Notes: generated by a model from the letters alone, not told the origin. A stretch of 64,000 bases of DNA from Bacillus rhizoplanae (GCF_917563915.1 NZ_CAKJTI010000006.1:62001-126000), one strand, 5' to 3'; counted from the first letter of the stretch, positions 16,113 through 25,280 are shown. Numbers and translations: made by a program.

Positions 16113-17762
16113 TTGAAAAAGAAGGTTTTATCTTCAACGTTAGCTTTATCTCTAGCTTTAGGGGCATTTGCGACATTAGGTACGTCACGTACATATGCAG
16201 CAGAGCAAAAAATTCAATACAACCAAGAATTTCAGACACCATCTTATATTGGGGAAGAGTGGAAAGCACCGGAAGGACTAGATAAAAAAGAAACGGTGTT
16301 TGAGTATTTAAAGAGTAAGAAAGACATGTTTAAATTAGCAGGAAATATGGAGAAACATTTTGAAATCGTCGGAGAAGAAAAAGACGCAGAAGCGGGAACA
16401 ACGCATGTGAAGCTTATTGAAAAATATAATGGTGTTCCTGTATATGGCTCTGACCAAACAGTAGCACTTGATAAAGACAATAATGTGAAAGCATTTTTCG
16501 GACAAGTTATTCCAAACTTAGAAAATAAAAATATCCCAGCAACTGCAAGTATTTCAGAAGATGAGGCTGTAAATATTGCAAAAGCTGATATTGAGAAAGA
16601 AATTGGAAAAGTAGATAACTATGATGGTATTAAGAAAGATTTATATGTATATGAAAAAGAGGGACAATATTATCTTTCCTATCTTGTAAAAGCATCTGTT
16701 TCAAATCCAGCACCAGGCTATTGGCATTATTTCGTTGATGCGACAAATGGTAATGTGATTGAAAAATATAATGCAGTTGATCATATGGCTGGGTTTGGAT
16801 ATGGTGTGTTAGGAAATCGAACAACGTTTGAAATGTCACAAAATGAAAAGACAGGCACTTTTCAATTATTTGATGGCACGCGTGGACAAGGTATTCATAC
16901 ATTCGATGCGAAGAACATGAATGAATTTATATTTAACATATTGTCACAATGGCTTGGATATACAGGTGATGAAATTGAAAGTAGAAACAAATTCTTTGAA
17001 GATAAAGCAGCTGTTGATGCGCATGCTAACGCTGAGAAAGTATACGATTATTATAAGAAAACATTTAAGCGTAATTCCTTTGATAATGAAGGGGCGAAAT
17101 TAATCTCTTCTGTTCATGTAGGGGAAAACTGGAATAATGCAGCGTGGAATGGTGTCCAAATGATGTACGGGGACGGTGATGGAAAAGTATTCATTCCATT
17201 ATCAGCAGGACTTGATGTTATTGCGCATGAGCTGACTCATGCAGTAACAGAATACTCCGCAAATCTAGAGTATAAAAACGAATCGGGTGCATTAAATGAA
17301 TCGTTATCTGATATTATGGGTGCGATGGTAGATCGTGATGATTGGGAGATGGGAGAAGATATTTATACGCCAGGTAAAGCGGGAGATGCACTGCGTTCTT
17401 TAAGTAATCCTGCTGCTCTTCCAAATCCATTAAAACCAACTGAAGGTTATCCAGATCATTATAGTAAACGCTACACAGGAACAGTTGATAACGGCGGTGT
17501 TCATATTAATAGTAGTATTAACAACAAAGCTGCATATCTCGTTTCTGAAGGTGGTACACATTACGGCGTTGCTGTAAATGGTGTAGGCCGCGCAGCAACA
17601 GAGAAAATTTATTACCGTGCTCTTACAAAATATTTAACTGCAAACTCAAACTTTAGCATGATGCGCCAAGCTGCCATTCAAGCGGCTGCAGATTTATATG
17701 GTCAAAACTCTGATGCGGTATATGCTGTAACGAAAGCGTATGATGCAGTAGGTGTAAAATAA
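16113..17762 (+). CDS. secreted neutral metalloprotease (M4, bacillolysin)
   Basis: This about 549-residue preproprotein belongs to the thermolysin family. It has a signal peptide (KKKVLSSTLALSLALGAF then SRTYAAE), an FTP/PepSY propeptide of about 200 residues, and the catalytic domain. Zinc ligands and catalytic residues are HELTH at 372-376 and Glu396 (ALNESLSD), with the thermolysin spacing of 24. GVHINSSINNKAAYL supplies the later catalytic His. TTG 16113 is chosen because GGGGATGGGGAG lies about 9 nt upstream; GTG 16104 directly abuts that site. It is a likely extracellular nutrient or virulence protease, expected to be growth-phase controlled. Confidence 0.92.
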   Translation: MKKKVLSSTLALSLALGAFATLGTSRTYAAEQKIQYNQEFQTPSYIGEEWKAPEGLDKKETVFEYLKSKKDMFKLAGNMEKHFEIVGEEKDAEAGTTHVKLIEKYNGVPVYGSDQTVALDKDNNVKAFFGQVIPNLENKNIPATASISEDEAVNIAKADIEKEIGKVDNYDGIKKDLYVYEKEGQYYLSYLVKASVSNPAPGYWHYFVDATNGNVIEKYNAVDHMAGFGYGVLGNRTTFEMSQNEKTGTFQLFDGTRGQGIHTFDAKNMNEFIFNILSQWLGYTGDEIESRNKFFEDKAAVDAHANAEKVYDYYKKTFKRNSFDNEGAKLISSVHVGENWNNAAWNGVQMMYGDGDGKVFIPLSAGLDVIAHELTHAVTEYSANLEYKNESGALNESLSDIMGAMVDRDDWEMGEDIYTPGKAGDALRSLSNPAALPNPLKPTEGYPDHYSKRYTGTVDNGGVHINSSINNKAAYLVSEGGTHYGVAVNGVGRAATEKIYYRALTKYLTANSNFSMMRQAAIQAAADLYGQNSDAVYAVTKAYDAVGVK

Positions 17763-17769
17763 GAAACGA

Positions 17770-17806
17770 AGAAGACCTGACTTTAATAATGTCAGGTCTT
17801 TTTTTA
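17770..17806. terminator. bidirectional terminator
   Basis: AAGACCTGAC pairs with GTCAGGTCTT and a T-tract follows. It separates the protease gene from the convergent Fe-S factor gene. Confidence 0.9.
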
Positions 17807-17807
17807 T

Positions 17808-18122
17808 CTAATCGCGAATTCCTAGTGCGATTTTTGCCATGCGTGACATACGTTCTTTGGACCAAGGTGGATTCCAAACAACATTTACTTCTATTTCGTT
17901 GACCTCTGGAACATTTGTCGATAATACCTTTTTTACATCAGATACAATTTGTCCAGCCATTGGACAACCAATAGAAGTCATTGTCATTGTAATAACAGCA
18001 TTATTTTGTTCATCAGTTGTGACATCATATACTAGCCCAAGGTTTATAATATCTACACCAAGCTCAGGGTCAATTACAGCTTCTAAATTGGCATATACTT
18101 TATCTTCTAAAGTTTGAGACAT
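17808..18122 (-). CDS. Fe-S cluster maturation factor, MIP18/SufT type
   Basis: This 104-residue DUF59 protein has DPELGVDIINLGLVYDV near residues 18-32 and MTMTSIGCPMAGQIVSDV with the conserved Cys near 55. DUF59 proteins such as SufT help load or mature iron-sulfur proteins. ATG 18122 has AGAGGTG 6 nt upstream; the in-frame start at 18140 precedes this site. Its context fits the suf operon elsewhere in the window. The last residues (WNPPWSKERMSRMAKIALGI) are also typical of this family. Confidence 0.9.
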   Translation of the reverse strand: MSQTLEDKVYANLEAVIDPELGVDIINLGLVYDVTTDEQNNAVITMTMTSIGCPMAGQIVSDVKKVLSTNVPEVNEIEVNVVWNPPWSKERMSRMAKIALGIRD

Positions 18123-18143
18123 ACGAACACCTCTATTCATGAT

Positions 18144-18158
18144 TGATAGTTATTCTCA
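18144..18158 (-). promoter_or_regulatory. Fur-like box upstream of the MIP18/SufT gene
   Basis: TGATAGTTATTCTCA matches the Fur consensus TGATAATNATTATCA at 12 of 14 fixed positions. It lies 22 bp before the start codon, a fitting position, but two mismatches leave doubt. Confidence 0.4.
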
Positions 18159-18306
18159 TTATACAAGATGAGAAGAGAAGATGCAGTGATTGAGCTCACA
18201 GCATTTTTTTCTAGATCAAAAAAGTATTCCTCATAAAGTTTCACTTTATCCTATTTAATCATATTTTAGTAATCTCCAACTTCGACTTATACGCGCTATA
18301 CATAGA

Positions 18307-18341
18307 AGAAAAACTCTCTTCATTTTGAAGAGAGTTTTTCT
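18307..18341. terminator. terminator of the methyltransferase gene
   Basis: AAAAACTCTCTT pairs with AAGAGAGTTTTT and abuts the - strand stop codon at 18340. Confidence 0.85.
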
Positions 18342-19140
18342 ATATATTTTTGGCGATCAGTGTATATAGTCCAGGGATGCGATGTTCAATTCCTTCCGGC
18401 GCGTGAGGTGGAAAGACCCATTTTTGCTTTGCACCACATTCTTCTGTGAGCTCTTCGATACGGAGTCCTGCTTGGGCGATTTTTGTTACAATTTCTCCTA
18501 ATGTCCATCTGCGAATCGTATTTTTAGGTAAAGAGGAGCGCTCTGCTTCTGATAAGAGCATACTGTAGGCTACATCTACTTCGATTACATTTTCATAAAA
18601 GTAATTCCCATTTGCGATTGCTTGGTTATCTTCTATTTGCAGAAGTTTTGTATACATTGGATGATAGTCGCGTAAAAGGAATGTTCCACCTTGTTTTAGT
18701 AATTGAGAAATAAGTGTAAATAAAGGCTCTAAATCTATGAAATAGTGGAGCACACCAAGCTCAAGTAATACTATGTCGAATGAGCCTATTGTTTCTGGTA
18801 AATCTAGTACATCCGACACGATGTATTCAATATGTGTTTCAGCGGCTGCGGCAAGTTCTTTAGCATATTTCGCATTACTCTCTGAAATATCGACAACTGT
18901 TACTTCTGCTCCTAATAATGAAAGGGCAACCGCTTTACTCCCCTTTGATCCCATTAAATTTATAACTCGTTTTCCTTGCACTTCACCGATGTAAGGCAAA
19001 TAATAAGCGACCTCGGCAGTAGGGTTTTCCCGTATTTGCTTGCTAAAAGAATGCAGCGTTCCGTGGCGATTTGTCCAAGCTTCATAAGCGGCTTTACTCC
19101 AGCCCGCTTTATTCTTTGCGCTTAATTGCTGTTGATTCAA
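18340..19140 (-). CDS. class I SAM-dependent methyltransferase
   Basis: This 266-residue protein has the Rossmann methyltransferase motifs: RVINLMGSKGSKAVALSLLGAEVTVVDIS (motif I and the acidic end of strand 2, about 74-104), then DVLDLPETIGSFDIVLLELGVLHYF (motif IV). Motif I has GSKGSK where GxGxG is usual. The substrate is unknown; the C-terminal region (EECGAKQKWVFPPHAPEG) could form its pocket. The start has GGAAAGGAG just upstream on the - strand. It is monocistronic. Confidence 0.85.
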   Translation of the reverse strand: MNQQQLSAKNKAGWSKAAYEAWTNRHGTLHSFSKQIRENPTAEVAYYLPYIGEVQGKRVINLMGSKGSKAVALSLLGAEVTVVDISESNAKYAKELAAAAETHIEYIVSDVLDLPETIGSFDIVLLELGVLHYFIDLEPLFTLISQLLKQGGTFLLRDYHPMYTKLLQIEDNQAIANGNYFYENVIEVDVAYSMLLSEAERSSLPKNTIRRWTLGEIVTKIAQAGLRIEELTEECGAKQKWVFPPHAPEGIEHRIPGLYTLIAKNI

Positions 19141-19286
19141 AATGATCGCTCCTTTCCGTGAAGGAGTATAAATTCTTCATAAACCTGAAAATTCCTTTCG
19201 ATGGAATGAATTGCAATTTTTTTGTAATAAAACAAAAATAGTTTGATTTTTCTGTATAATATTATAAAATGTAAATTACATATGAA

Positions 19287-19590
19287 AAGCGTTGAAGAGG
19301 AAAAGTAGAATGAAATCATTCTTTCCAGAGAGCTTCGGTAGCTGAGAAGAAGCAAGAATGCTCATTTGAACAATGGCCTCTGAGCTTCGTCCTGAACTTA
19401 TCGCTTGATAATAGTAGGCGGCGACGAGTGTTGGCTCTCGTTATCAAAGTCACAGTATACGAGCAATAGTTGCTCCGTACTTGCAGAGGTCAGTCGTGTA
19501 AGCGATTGATGAAATAAGGTGGTACCACGACTGTATATACAGCCTCGTCCTTATCTTTTTAGAAGATAAGGACGAGGCTTTTTTATTTTT
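19287..19590 (+). ncRNA. T-box leader, methionine specific
   Basis: The leader has AGAGAGC, GGTAGCTGAGA, a specifier region GAACAATGGCCTCTGAGC with ATG (Met) at 19373-19375, the T-box AAGGTGGTACCACG at 19516-19529, and an intrinsic terminator (AGCCTCGTCCTTATCTT with AAGATAAGGACGAGGCTT) at 19541-19582. Uncharged tRNA-Met should favour antitermination. A possible promoter is TTTGAT (19242) with TAAAAT (19265), spacing 17. Confidence 0.92.
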
Positions 19591-19606
19591 AAAGGGGGAA
19601 TGTAGG

Positions 19607-21241
19607 ATGAATATTTTTATTGGAGGCGCTTGGCCATATGCAAATGGTTCATTGCACCTTGGTCATATTGCTAGTTTACTGCCAGGAGATATTTTAGCAC
19701 GTTATTATCGCTTAAAAGGAGATAAGGTGTTATATGTATCAGGAAGTGACTGTAACGGTACACCGATTACGATTCGTGCTAAGCAGGAGGGAGTAAGTGT
19801 AAAAGAAATTGCTGATCGCTATCATGAGGAATTTGAGCGATGTTTTCAAGAGCTAGGTTTTTCCTATAATTGTTATACACGTACTGACTGTGTTCATCAT
19901 CATGAAGTGGTTCAACATATCTTTTTAGAACTGTTAGAAAAAGGGTTTATTTATAAAAAGACTGTAGAACAAACATATTGTGAGACTTGTGCGCAGTTTT
20001 TGCCGGACCGTTATGTGGAAGGGATTTGTCCGCACTGCGGTGCAGGAGCGCGTGGTGATCAATGCGATGCATGTTCTGCTATTTTAGATCCGATAGATTT
20101 GTTGGAGAAAACATGTAAACTATGCGGCAATGCACCGACAATTAAGGAGACAGAACATTTTTATTTTTCATTAACTTCATTACAGCAGAAGCTAGAAGAA
20201 TATGTAGAAACAGTAAAGAAAAATGGTACATGGCGTGAGAACGCCGTGCAGCTGACGCAGCGATATTTACAAGAAGGGTTACAAGACCGTGCTGTTTCAA
20301 GAGATTTGCCAATTGGAGTAAGCGTTCCAGTTGCTGGGTACGAAGATAAGAAGGTGTATGTTTGGATCGAGGCTGTGTCTGGTTATTATTCAGCAAGTAA
20401 ACAATGGGCACAAGAAACGAACTGTGATGATACATCATTTTGGCAAGGGGATACACGAACGTATTATGTGCACGGCAAAGATAATATTCCATTTCATACA
20501 ATTATTTGGCCAGCCATTTTGCAGGGAATACAGGCGAAAGCGTTACCAGAGTATATTGTGTCTAATGAATATTTAACGGTGGAAAAAAGGAAATTATCTA
20601 CGAGTAGGAACTGGGCTGTATGGATACCAGAAATGTTAAAGGAATATAATCCTGATTCGATACGTTATTTTTTAACTATAAACGCACCAGAAAATCGAGA
20701 TACAGATTTTTCGTGGCGAGAATTTATTTATAGTCATAATAGTGAATTGTTAGGAGCATATGGAAACTTTGTTAATAGAACGCTAAAGTTTCTTGAAAAA
20801 TATTATGAGAATACTGTACCAGTTGGAAAAATCAAGCAAGAAATTGAAGGGAAGCTAAAAGGATTATATGTGGAAGTAGGACGATTGATTGAAAAAACGT
20901 ACTTTAAACAAGCGCTAGAAATGATTTTTGAAACGATTCGCTATGCTAATAAATATTTCGATGAAAGGCAGCCATGGAAATAAATAAAAGAGGACAAGAG
21001 AGCCTGCGATGAAACAATGCGAAATTGTGTTCATTTCATTGTAAATTTTGCACAAGTATTAGCGCCGTTTCTTCCGTTTTCAACTGCACAAGTACAACAA
21101 ATGTTAGAGGTTTCTCAGAGCAAATGGAATTACATTGCTGAATGTCCAGCTTGTATTTCGAATGTGTCACCTCTATTTGAACGTATTGATGTGAAGAAAA
21201 TTGAGGAGGAAGTAGAAAAGCTGTACGGGTCTTTAGGATAA
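19607..21241 (+). pseudogene. metG: methionyl-tRNA synthetase cut by one stop codon
   Basis: The full frame would give 544 residues that charge tRNA-Met. HLGH at 17-20 is the HIGH motif, four CxxC-type pairs near 122-172 form zinc knuckles, and KLSTS at 329-333 is the KMSKS motif. TAA at 20981-20983 stops it after 458 residues, in QPWK. The same frame then continues without shift as IKEDKRACDE and TMRNCVHFIVNFAQ to 21241, the normal end of the anticodon-binding helical domain. One base (probably CAA to TAA) explains the break. The shortened protein keeps all catalytic motifs but lacks 85 residues. The T-box leader in front is intact. Bacillus cereus group strains usually carry a second metG, which is outside this window. 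Confidence 0.88.
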
Positions 21242-21461
21242 AATAAATATCTTATTAGGTTAAACAGCGTGAAATTCGTATATGTTTGATAGAGTTTTTA
21301 GATTTTATGTATTTGTCCAAGCAGTTTTTTGGAATTTCCATTTTATAGTAAGGGAGAGCTATTCACATTTTAATGGAAAAGTTAAGGAATCAGGGCACAT
21401 AAAAACGTTAAAATATGAATGTCCTTTCTATTATCTCTATAAAAAGGAGGGAAATTTGAAA

Positions 21462-21992
21462 ATGGATTTTGGTAAAAAACATGATAATGATGAACGGCCG
21501 ACTGTCATCTTTGAAAGAGACGGAGAAAGATTTGTTGTTATGCCTTCTCCATCTGAAAAAAAGAAGAATGTGATTGTCATCAACAACCAGTTTACTAGTG
21601 CACCAAATACTACACAAATCGCGAGTGGGGCCGGACGAAACAGTGCTGCAGGGAATAATGCTGCTCTTGATTCATCGAATAGTGAACAACAACAAAGTGT
21701 GGGGGCTCAGGGAACAGCGAGAAATACAGGTATAGAAGGTAATCAGACTGAACCGCACACTGAACATGAACATTGCCACGATGAGCAAGAAAATGTGATT
21801 GTTATCAATAATCAAATCAATGTAGGTCAGGAACAATCTGCGGCTACTCAGGTTGCAAGTGGGGCTGGAAAAGACAGTACAGCTGGAACAAATGCGGCAA
21901 TTGAAAGTTCCAATACTAAACAGCAACACGCTGTTGGTGGCGGTGGCCTTGCAGAAAACGATGGTGAGAGAGGCGACCAAGTAGAATCCTAA
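21462..21992 (+). CDS. two-repeat protein of unknown function
   Basis: I do not recognise this 176-residue protein. A 35-residue head (MDFGKKHDNDERPTVIFERD) leads into two repeats of about 57 residues. Each starts with NVIVINNQ, continues with Thr/Ala and a SGAG block (QIASGAGRNSAAGNNAALDSS and QVASGAGKDSTAGTNAAIES, about 20 residues each), and ends in a Gln-rich then Gly-rich piece. Between them is an acidic, His-rich linker (TEHEHCHDEQE). There is no signal peptide or membrane segment. GGAGGG lies before both TTG 21456 and ATG 21462. Low complexity and the Bacillus setting suggest a spore surface role, but that is only a guess. Confidence 0.7.
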   Translation: MDFGKKHDNDERPTVIFERDGERFVVMPSPSEKKKNVIVINNQFTSAPNTTQIASGAGRNSAAGNNAALDSSNSEQQQSVGAQGTARNTGIEGNQTEPHTEHEHCHDEQENVIVINNQINVGQEQSAATQVASGAGKDSTAGTNAAIESSNTKQQHAVGGGGLAENDGERGDQVES

Positions 21993-22637
21993 CCTAACTA
22001 CCTGGAACAAGCTTAAAGAAAATTAACTTCTTATAATTTGCGTTATCGTGATGATATCCTAAGCTTGCTACAAAGTACGAATCAAGGTATTATTTCTTAC
22101 CTTCTGGAATAAATGGCAAGTAAGGTATTAAGCTAATGAGTACTTTAGTAACTATCGATAACATTAATTATGTGAATGAAAAGTCCCTTCAGATCTTAAA
22201 ATGTACCCTTTGTAAAGGACATTAATGTAGATTGACATAATTGTACCAACTTAAGTGACACGATTATCCCTACTTTGTTTATTTGGGTACCGCCAACATT
22301 TCGGAAATTTTGTATGCTAAGCGAATTTTAACCTAAAAAAAGTCGAATTCCTGTACGCTAAGGAACCGACTTTTTTAGATTGGCTTGTTCAACTAAAGCA
22401 CCCGTTAGTTCAAGAAAAGTGTACCTTTCAGCAAAAAGCCAAAGGGTACACTTTTGTGTGCAGTATTTTTCTTTTCTTAACTGGTAATGCGTAAGCCTGT
22501 TATACGGTAGTTTGTTTATACTCTACGAATCATTTTTTTGTTTTTTCATTTTAAATTATTTGATTGAGTGTTACCTACGATCTAAAAAAAGTTCGAATGA
22601 ACGCAAAGTGAGACAATATCTTAAAGTTTGATTAATA
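21993..22637. other. intergenic stretch with hairpins only
   Basis: No gene is supported in 645 bases. A terminator-like hairpin stands at 22336-22378 (AAAAAGTCG ... CGACTTTTT). AGTGTACC and GGGTACACT form another at 22418-22456. TTCAACTAA and TTAGTTCAA form a third at 22388-22415. AATGTACCCTTTGTAAAGGACATT at 22199-22225 resembles the loop of the terminator at 24448. Confidence 0.5.
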
Positions 22638-23297
22638 TTATTTCTTATCCAATGACTTGTGTGAGCCGTCACAGTTGGGCTGCTTTTGAGATAGCCCACA
22701 AGTACAATCATTTAATCCCTTTCCATCGAGAATTCTCTGGATATATTTTTCAACCCTTGACTCTCGAGTTTTGGATTGTTTGGGTTGAGAAAAATAAAGA
22801 ATGTATGCTCTTTGCCGTCCCGGTGTCAATGATTTAAAAGCAGTTTTAAAAGTAGGCATTTCATCCAATTTATTTTGAAGTTCTTCAGGAATTATGAACT
22901 CTTTATGCTCTTTCTTTTTCACTTCTAAACCGGCTTTTTCAACTTCAATGGCTTCATAAATATAGGCTTTCAAGATGGTTTCCATTTCAACTATTTCTTG
23001 AACATTGGTGAACCGAATCTGGCGCCCCGCCTGTACATTCTCCGTTTGTTGGATTAGAATCCCATGAGTATCCTGTAACAAGGCACCTTTGTGAAACAGA
23101 AGCGCACAATATTCTTTAAATCCATGTATTAAAACTATGTTTTTTTTCTCAAACGTGTAACAAGGATGCATCCATTTAAATTCTTCGGTTAGCTCACAGT
23201 CAAGAACGATATTTCTCAACTTCTCATATTCTTCCTTCCACTCTTTGGCTGCATTTAAAAATTCATCAACCTTAGGATTCATTCTACTATTTATCAT
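22638..23297 (-). CDS. YdeI/DUF1801 protein with C-terminal CDGSH motif
   Basis: This 219-residue protein has an N-terminal DUF1801-like domain (FKWMHPCYTFEKKNIVLIHG, about 42-61) and a C-terminal YdeI/OmdA region (LTPGRQRAYILYFSQPKQ near 158). After the usual end (RILDGKGL) an extra 20-odd residues read C-T-C-GLS-QKQ-P-N-CDGSH. This matches the CDGSH signature CxC-xx-S-xxx-P-x-CDGSH, which binds a 2Fe-2S cluster through three Cys and one His. As I remember, B. subtilis YdeI stops before this tail. ATG 23297 has GAGGGGTG 6 nt upstream. The role is unknown. Confidence 0.85.
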   Translation of the reverse strand: MINSRMNPKVDEFLNAAKEWKEEYEKLRNIVLDCELTEEFKWMHPCYTFEKKNIVLIHGFKEYCALLFHKGALLQDTHGILIQQTENVQAGRQIRFTNVQEIVEMETILKAYIYEAIEVEKAGLEVKKKEHKEFIIPEELQNKLDEMPTFKTAFKSLTPGRQRAYILYFSQPKQSKTRESRVEKYIQRILDGKGLNDCTCGLSQKQPNCDGSHKSLDKK

Positions 23298-23327
23298 CAA
23301 GGAACACCCCTCTGCAATTTTACAATC

Positions 23328-23412
23328 AGCTGACAGTCAAGAATAATCATACTCAATTTCCCCGATTCTTTCTGTAACTTTTTGGCTGCATTTAAAAATT
23401 CATCAATCTTGA
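23328..23412 (-). repeat. decayed duplicate of the 5' end of the YdeI gene
   Basis: This stretch repeats 23207-23283: both hold GACAGTCAAGAA / CACAGTCAAGAA and the 23-base run of TTTGGCTGCATTTAAAAATTC followed by ATCAA. The copy has lost its frame. It is a partial tandem duplication of codons near the start. Confidence 0.75.
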
Positions 23413-23431
23413 ATCATTTTCCATAATCCAC

Positions 23432-23662
23432 TTGGCAAGCTTTCTTGATTTTCCGGGAGAAGGACTCGAAGTATCCTTTGTGCGCACAGGAATGAATTTT
23501 GGAAGAGAACAGTTTGGAATCCATACGGTTTCTTTAGCTGTTGCAGCATTTAATGAACGAGCGGTTAAGGTGTATAAGAAAGTTGGATTTGTGCCGGTTC
23601 AAACGCTTCTGCAGCAAACAATTGGGAGTGAGTATGAGTTTGTGGAGATGATTTCCAAATAG
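23432..23662 (+). pseudogene. C-terminal fragment of a GNAT acetyltransferase
   Basis: Up to 76 residues remain open, ending with the GNAT acetyl-CoA region and last strand: VSLAVAAFNERAVKVYKKVGFVPVQ. Motifs A and the N-terminal half are missing and no ribosome site precedes the TTG at 23432. The left part abuts the decayed YdeI duplicate, so a rearrangement probably removed the rest. Confidence 0.75.
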
Positions 23663-23809
23663 TATATAAAAAACCCCTTCTTACAAAAATGTAATCTTAT
23701 TGTAAGCCATTGAGATAGTACTCCCGGTAACACGTATTATACAATAATAATAATACGAAATGAGTACGTTATAGAAGATTGAATATCAGCAAGAAAAGGA
23801 GAGATCGAC

Positions 23810-24424
23810 ATGGAATGGGTTCATGAATTATTTCAACAATACGGGTACTATGTTGTACTCGTTGGACTGTTGTTAGAGTATATTGCATTTCCGTTTCCGG
23901 GAGAGCCAACATTAGTGTATGCAGGATATTTAGTGCATACAGGTGAGTTACACTTAACATTATTAATCTTCTTCTCTTTTCTAGGGACAAGCGTTGGTAT
24001 GACAATTCAATATTTTGTAGGAAACAAGCTCGGTATGCCATTTATTCAAAAGTACGGAAAATATGTCTTTCTAACGCAGCGTAAAATTGATTTAACGCGG
24101 AAGTGGTTCGATAAGTATGGGTATTCCCTAATATTTCTTGCATTTTTTATTCCTGGTGTGCGTCATTTTACAGGGTACTTTGCAGGTATTATTAGTTTAC
24201 CATTTCGCCGCTTTGCGATAACAATTTATTGCGGGGCATTATTTTGGGTGTCATTCTTCTTAGTAGGCGGTTATTGGTTAGGTGGAAACATAGATGCTAT
24301 TTTTGGAGTGTTTGAAGATCATATCGGAAAGATTATTATCGGTGTTGTTGTGGTCGTGGCAGCAGGTGTAGCGATAGGGTTCCGTAAACAAATTAAACGT
24401 GTGTTTGCTCAAACAGTAAATTAA
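23810..24424 (+). CDS. DedA family membrane protein
   Basis: This 204-residue membrane protein has the DedA signatures FPFPGEPTLVYAGYL at about 27-41 and FFIPGVRHFTGYFAGI near 120, with helices to the end and a basic tail. DedA proteins influence lipid asymmetry and envelope stress. AAAGGAG is 8 nt before ATG 23810. It is the second DedA gene in the window; unlike the one at 2420 it has a normal start. It is monocistronic with a strong terminator. Confidence 0.9.
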   Translation: MEWVHELFQQYGYYVVLVGLLLEYIAFPFPGEPTLVYAGYLVHTGELHLTLLIFFSFLGTSVGMTIQYFVGNKLGMPFIQKYGKYVFLTQRKIDLTRKWFDKYGYSLIFLAFFIPGVRHFTGYFAGIISLPFRRFAITIYCGALFWVSFFLVGGYWLGGNIDAIFGVFEDHIGKIIIGVVVVVAAGVAIGFRKQIKRVFAQTVN

Positions 24425-24445
24425 AAATATCCATTCTATGTCGAA

Positions 24446-24506
24446 AAAGGTGGTCTCTGAAATGTACCCTTTACAAAGGGCACATTTCAGAGACCACCTT
24501 CTTTTC
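24446..24506. terminator. long bidirectional terminator
   Basis: AAGGTGGTCTCTGAAATGT pairs with ACATTTCAGAGACCACCTT across a loop containing ACCCTTTACAAAGGGC. It serves the DedA gene and the convergent membrane-protein gene. Confidence 0.9.
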
Positions 24507-24508
24507 TA

Positions 24509-24886
24509 TTACGAATTACTTTCCATTTGAACGTGGTTTTCATCCTGTAATAAATTAAAGATATCTGCTACGCAAAATGCGATAAACCAAGTCCAAAGAC
24601 CATGGAAGAACGCTGTACTGAGTTGCAGAGGTAAATCATAAGTTGTTGTTGAAAATGAGATACAACCGCCGACAATTCCAATCATCGTTAAAAGTGTCGT
24701 TTTTCTTGCGTTTTCTTCCGGATTAAAAAGGAAGAGAGTAAACAAACCTAAAATTGAAGCGCTTACAATAGAATCGATTCCATTCATATATATATTTTCA
24801 CCAGTATGAGTATTTGTCCAAAAGCATACGAGACCACCTGCTATGGCAAATAATGTTGCAATTATAAATCTAATTCGTTTGTTCAT
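24509..24886 (-). CDS. small membrane protein of unknown function
   Basis: I do not recognise this 125-residue protein. It has four hydrophobic segments (about 6-22, 40-56, 66-82 and 92-112) and a short acidic, cytoplasmic-type tail (LLQDENHVQMESNS). AAAGGAGATGAACG lies upstream of ATG 24886. It shares its terminator with the convergent DedA gene. No motif suggests a substrate. Confidence 0.65.
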   Translation of the reverse strand: MNKRIRFIIATLFAIAGGLVCFWTNTHTGENIYMNGIDSIVSASILGLFTLFLFNPEENARKTTLLTMIGIVGGCISFSTTTYDLPLQLSTAFFHGLWTWFIAFCVADIFNLLQDENHVQMESNS

Positions 24887-25094
24887 ACGTTCATCTCCTT
24901 TATCATCATAATTTGAACAGGAGGACCTGAATTTTAATTAATAAAAATTAAATAAGAAGCTATAGTCATTATCTACTTTTATGATATATACATAGTATAA
25001 CATGTTTTAGATTTGAACAAAAATAATTATCTGATATTTCTAGTTTTTGATGTTTCAAATAGTTATAAACATCATTTCATTTTCTTCTATATCA

Positions 25095-25280
25095 TAAAGT
25101 GAAACTTCCATCAGTGGGGGTTTTTTTCATCCCCCACTGATGGTTAGTTGAACCAATCGGGCTTTTACGGGCAGTTATCCCCCACCTATCTTCTTCGATT
25201 TTCTCTGAATCTTGAGGTGGGGGTCTTACTGCCCGTTAATGCGGGATAAAGTGAAACTTCCATCAGTTAGGCTTTTACGG
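25095..25280 (+). repeat. bcr1 repeat plus a short second copy
   Basis: The core runs from GTGAAACTTCC (25099) to TTAATGCGGGA (25246), flanked by TAAA on both sides. It folds into two hairpins: CATCAGTGGGGG with CCCCCACTGATG, and ACGGGCAGTTATCCCCCACC with a partner in GGTGGGGGTCTTACTGCCCGT. A truncated second copy (GTGAAACTTCCATCAGT) follows at 25251-25280, sharing the TAAA. The name bcr1 is from memory of the B. cereus-group element. Confidence 0.85.
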
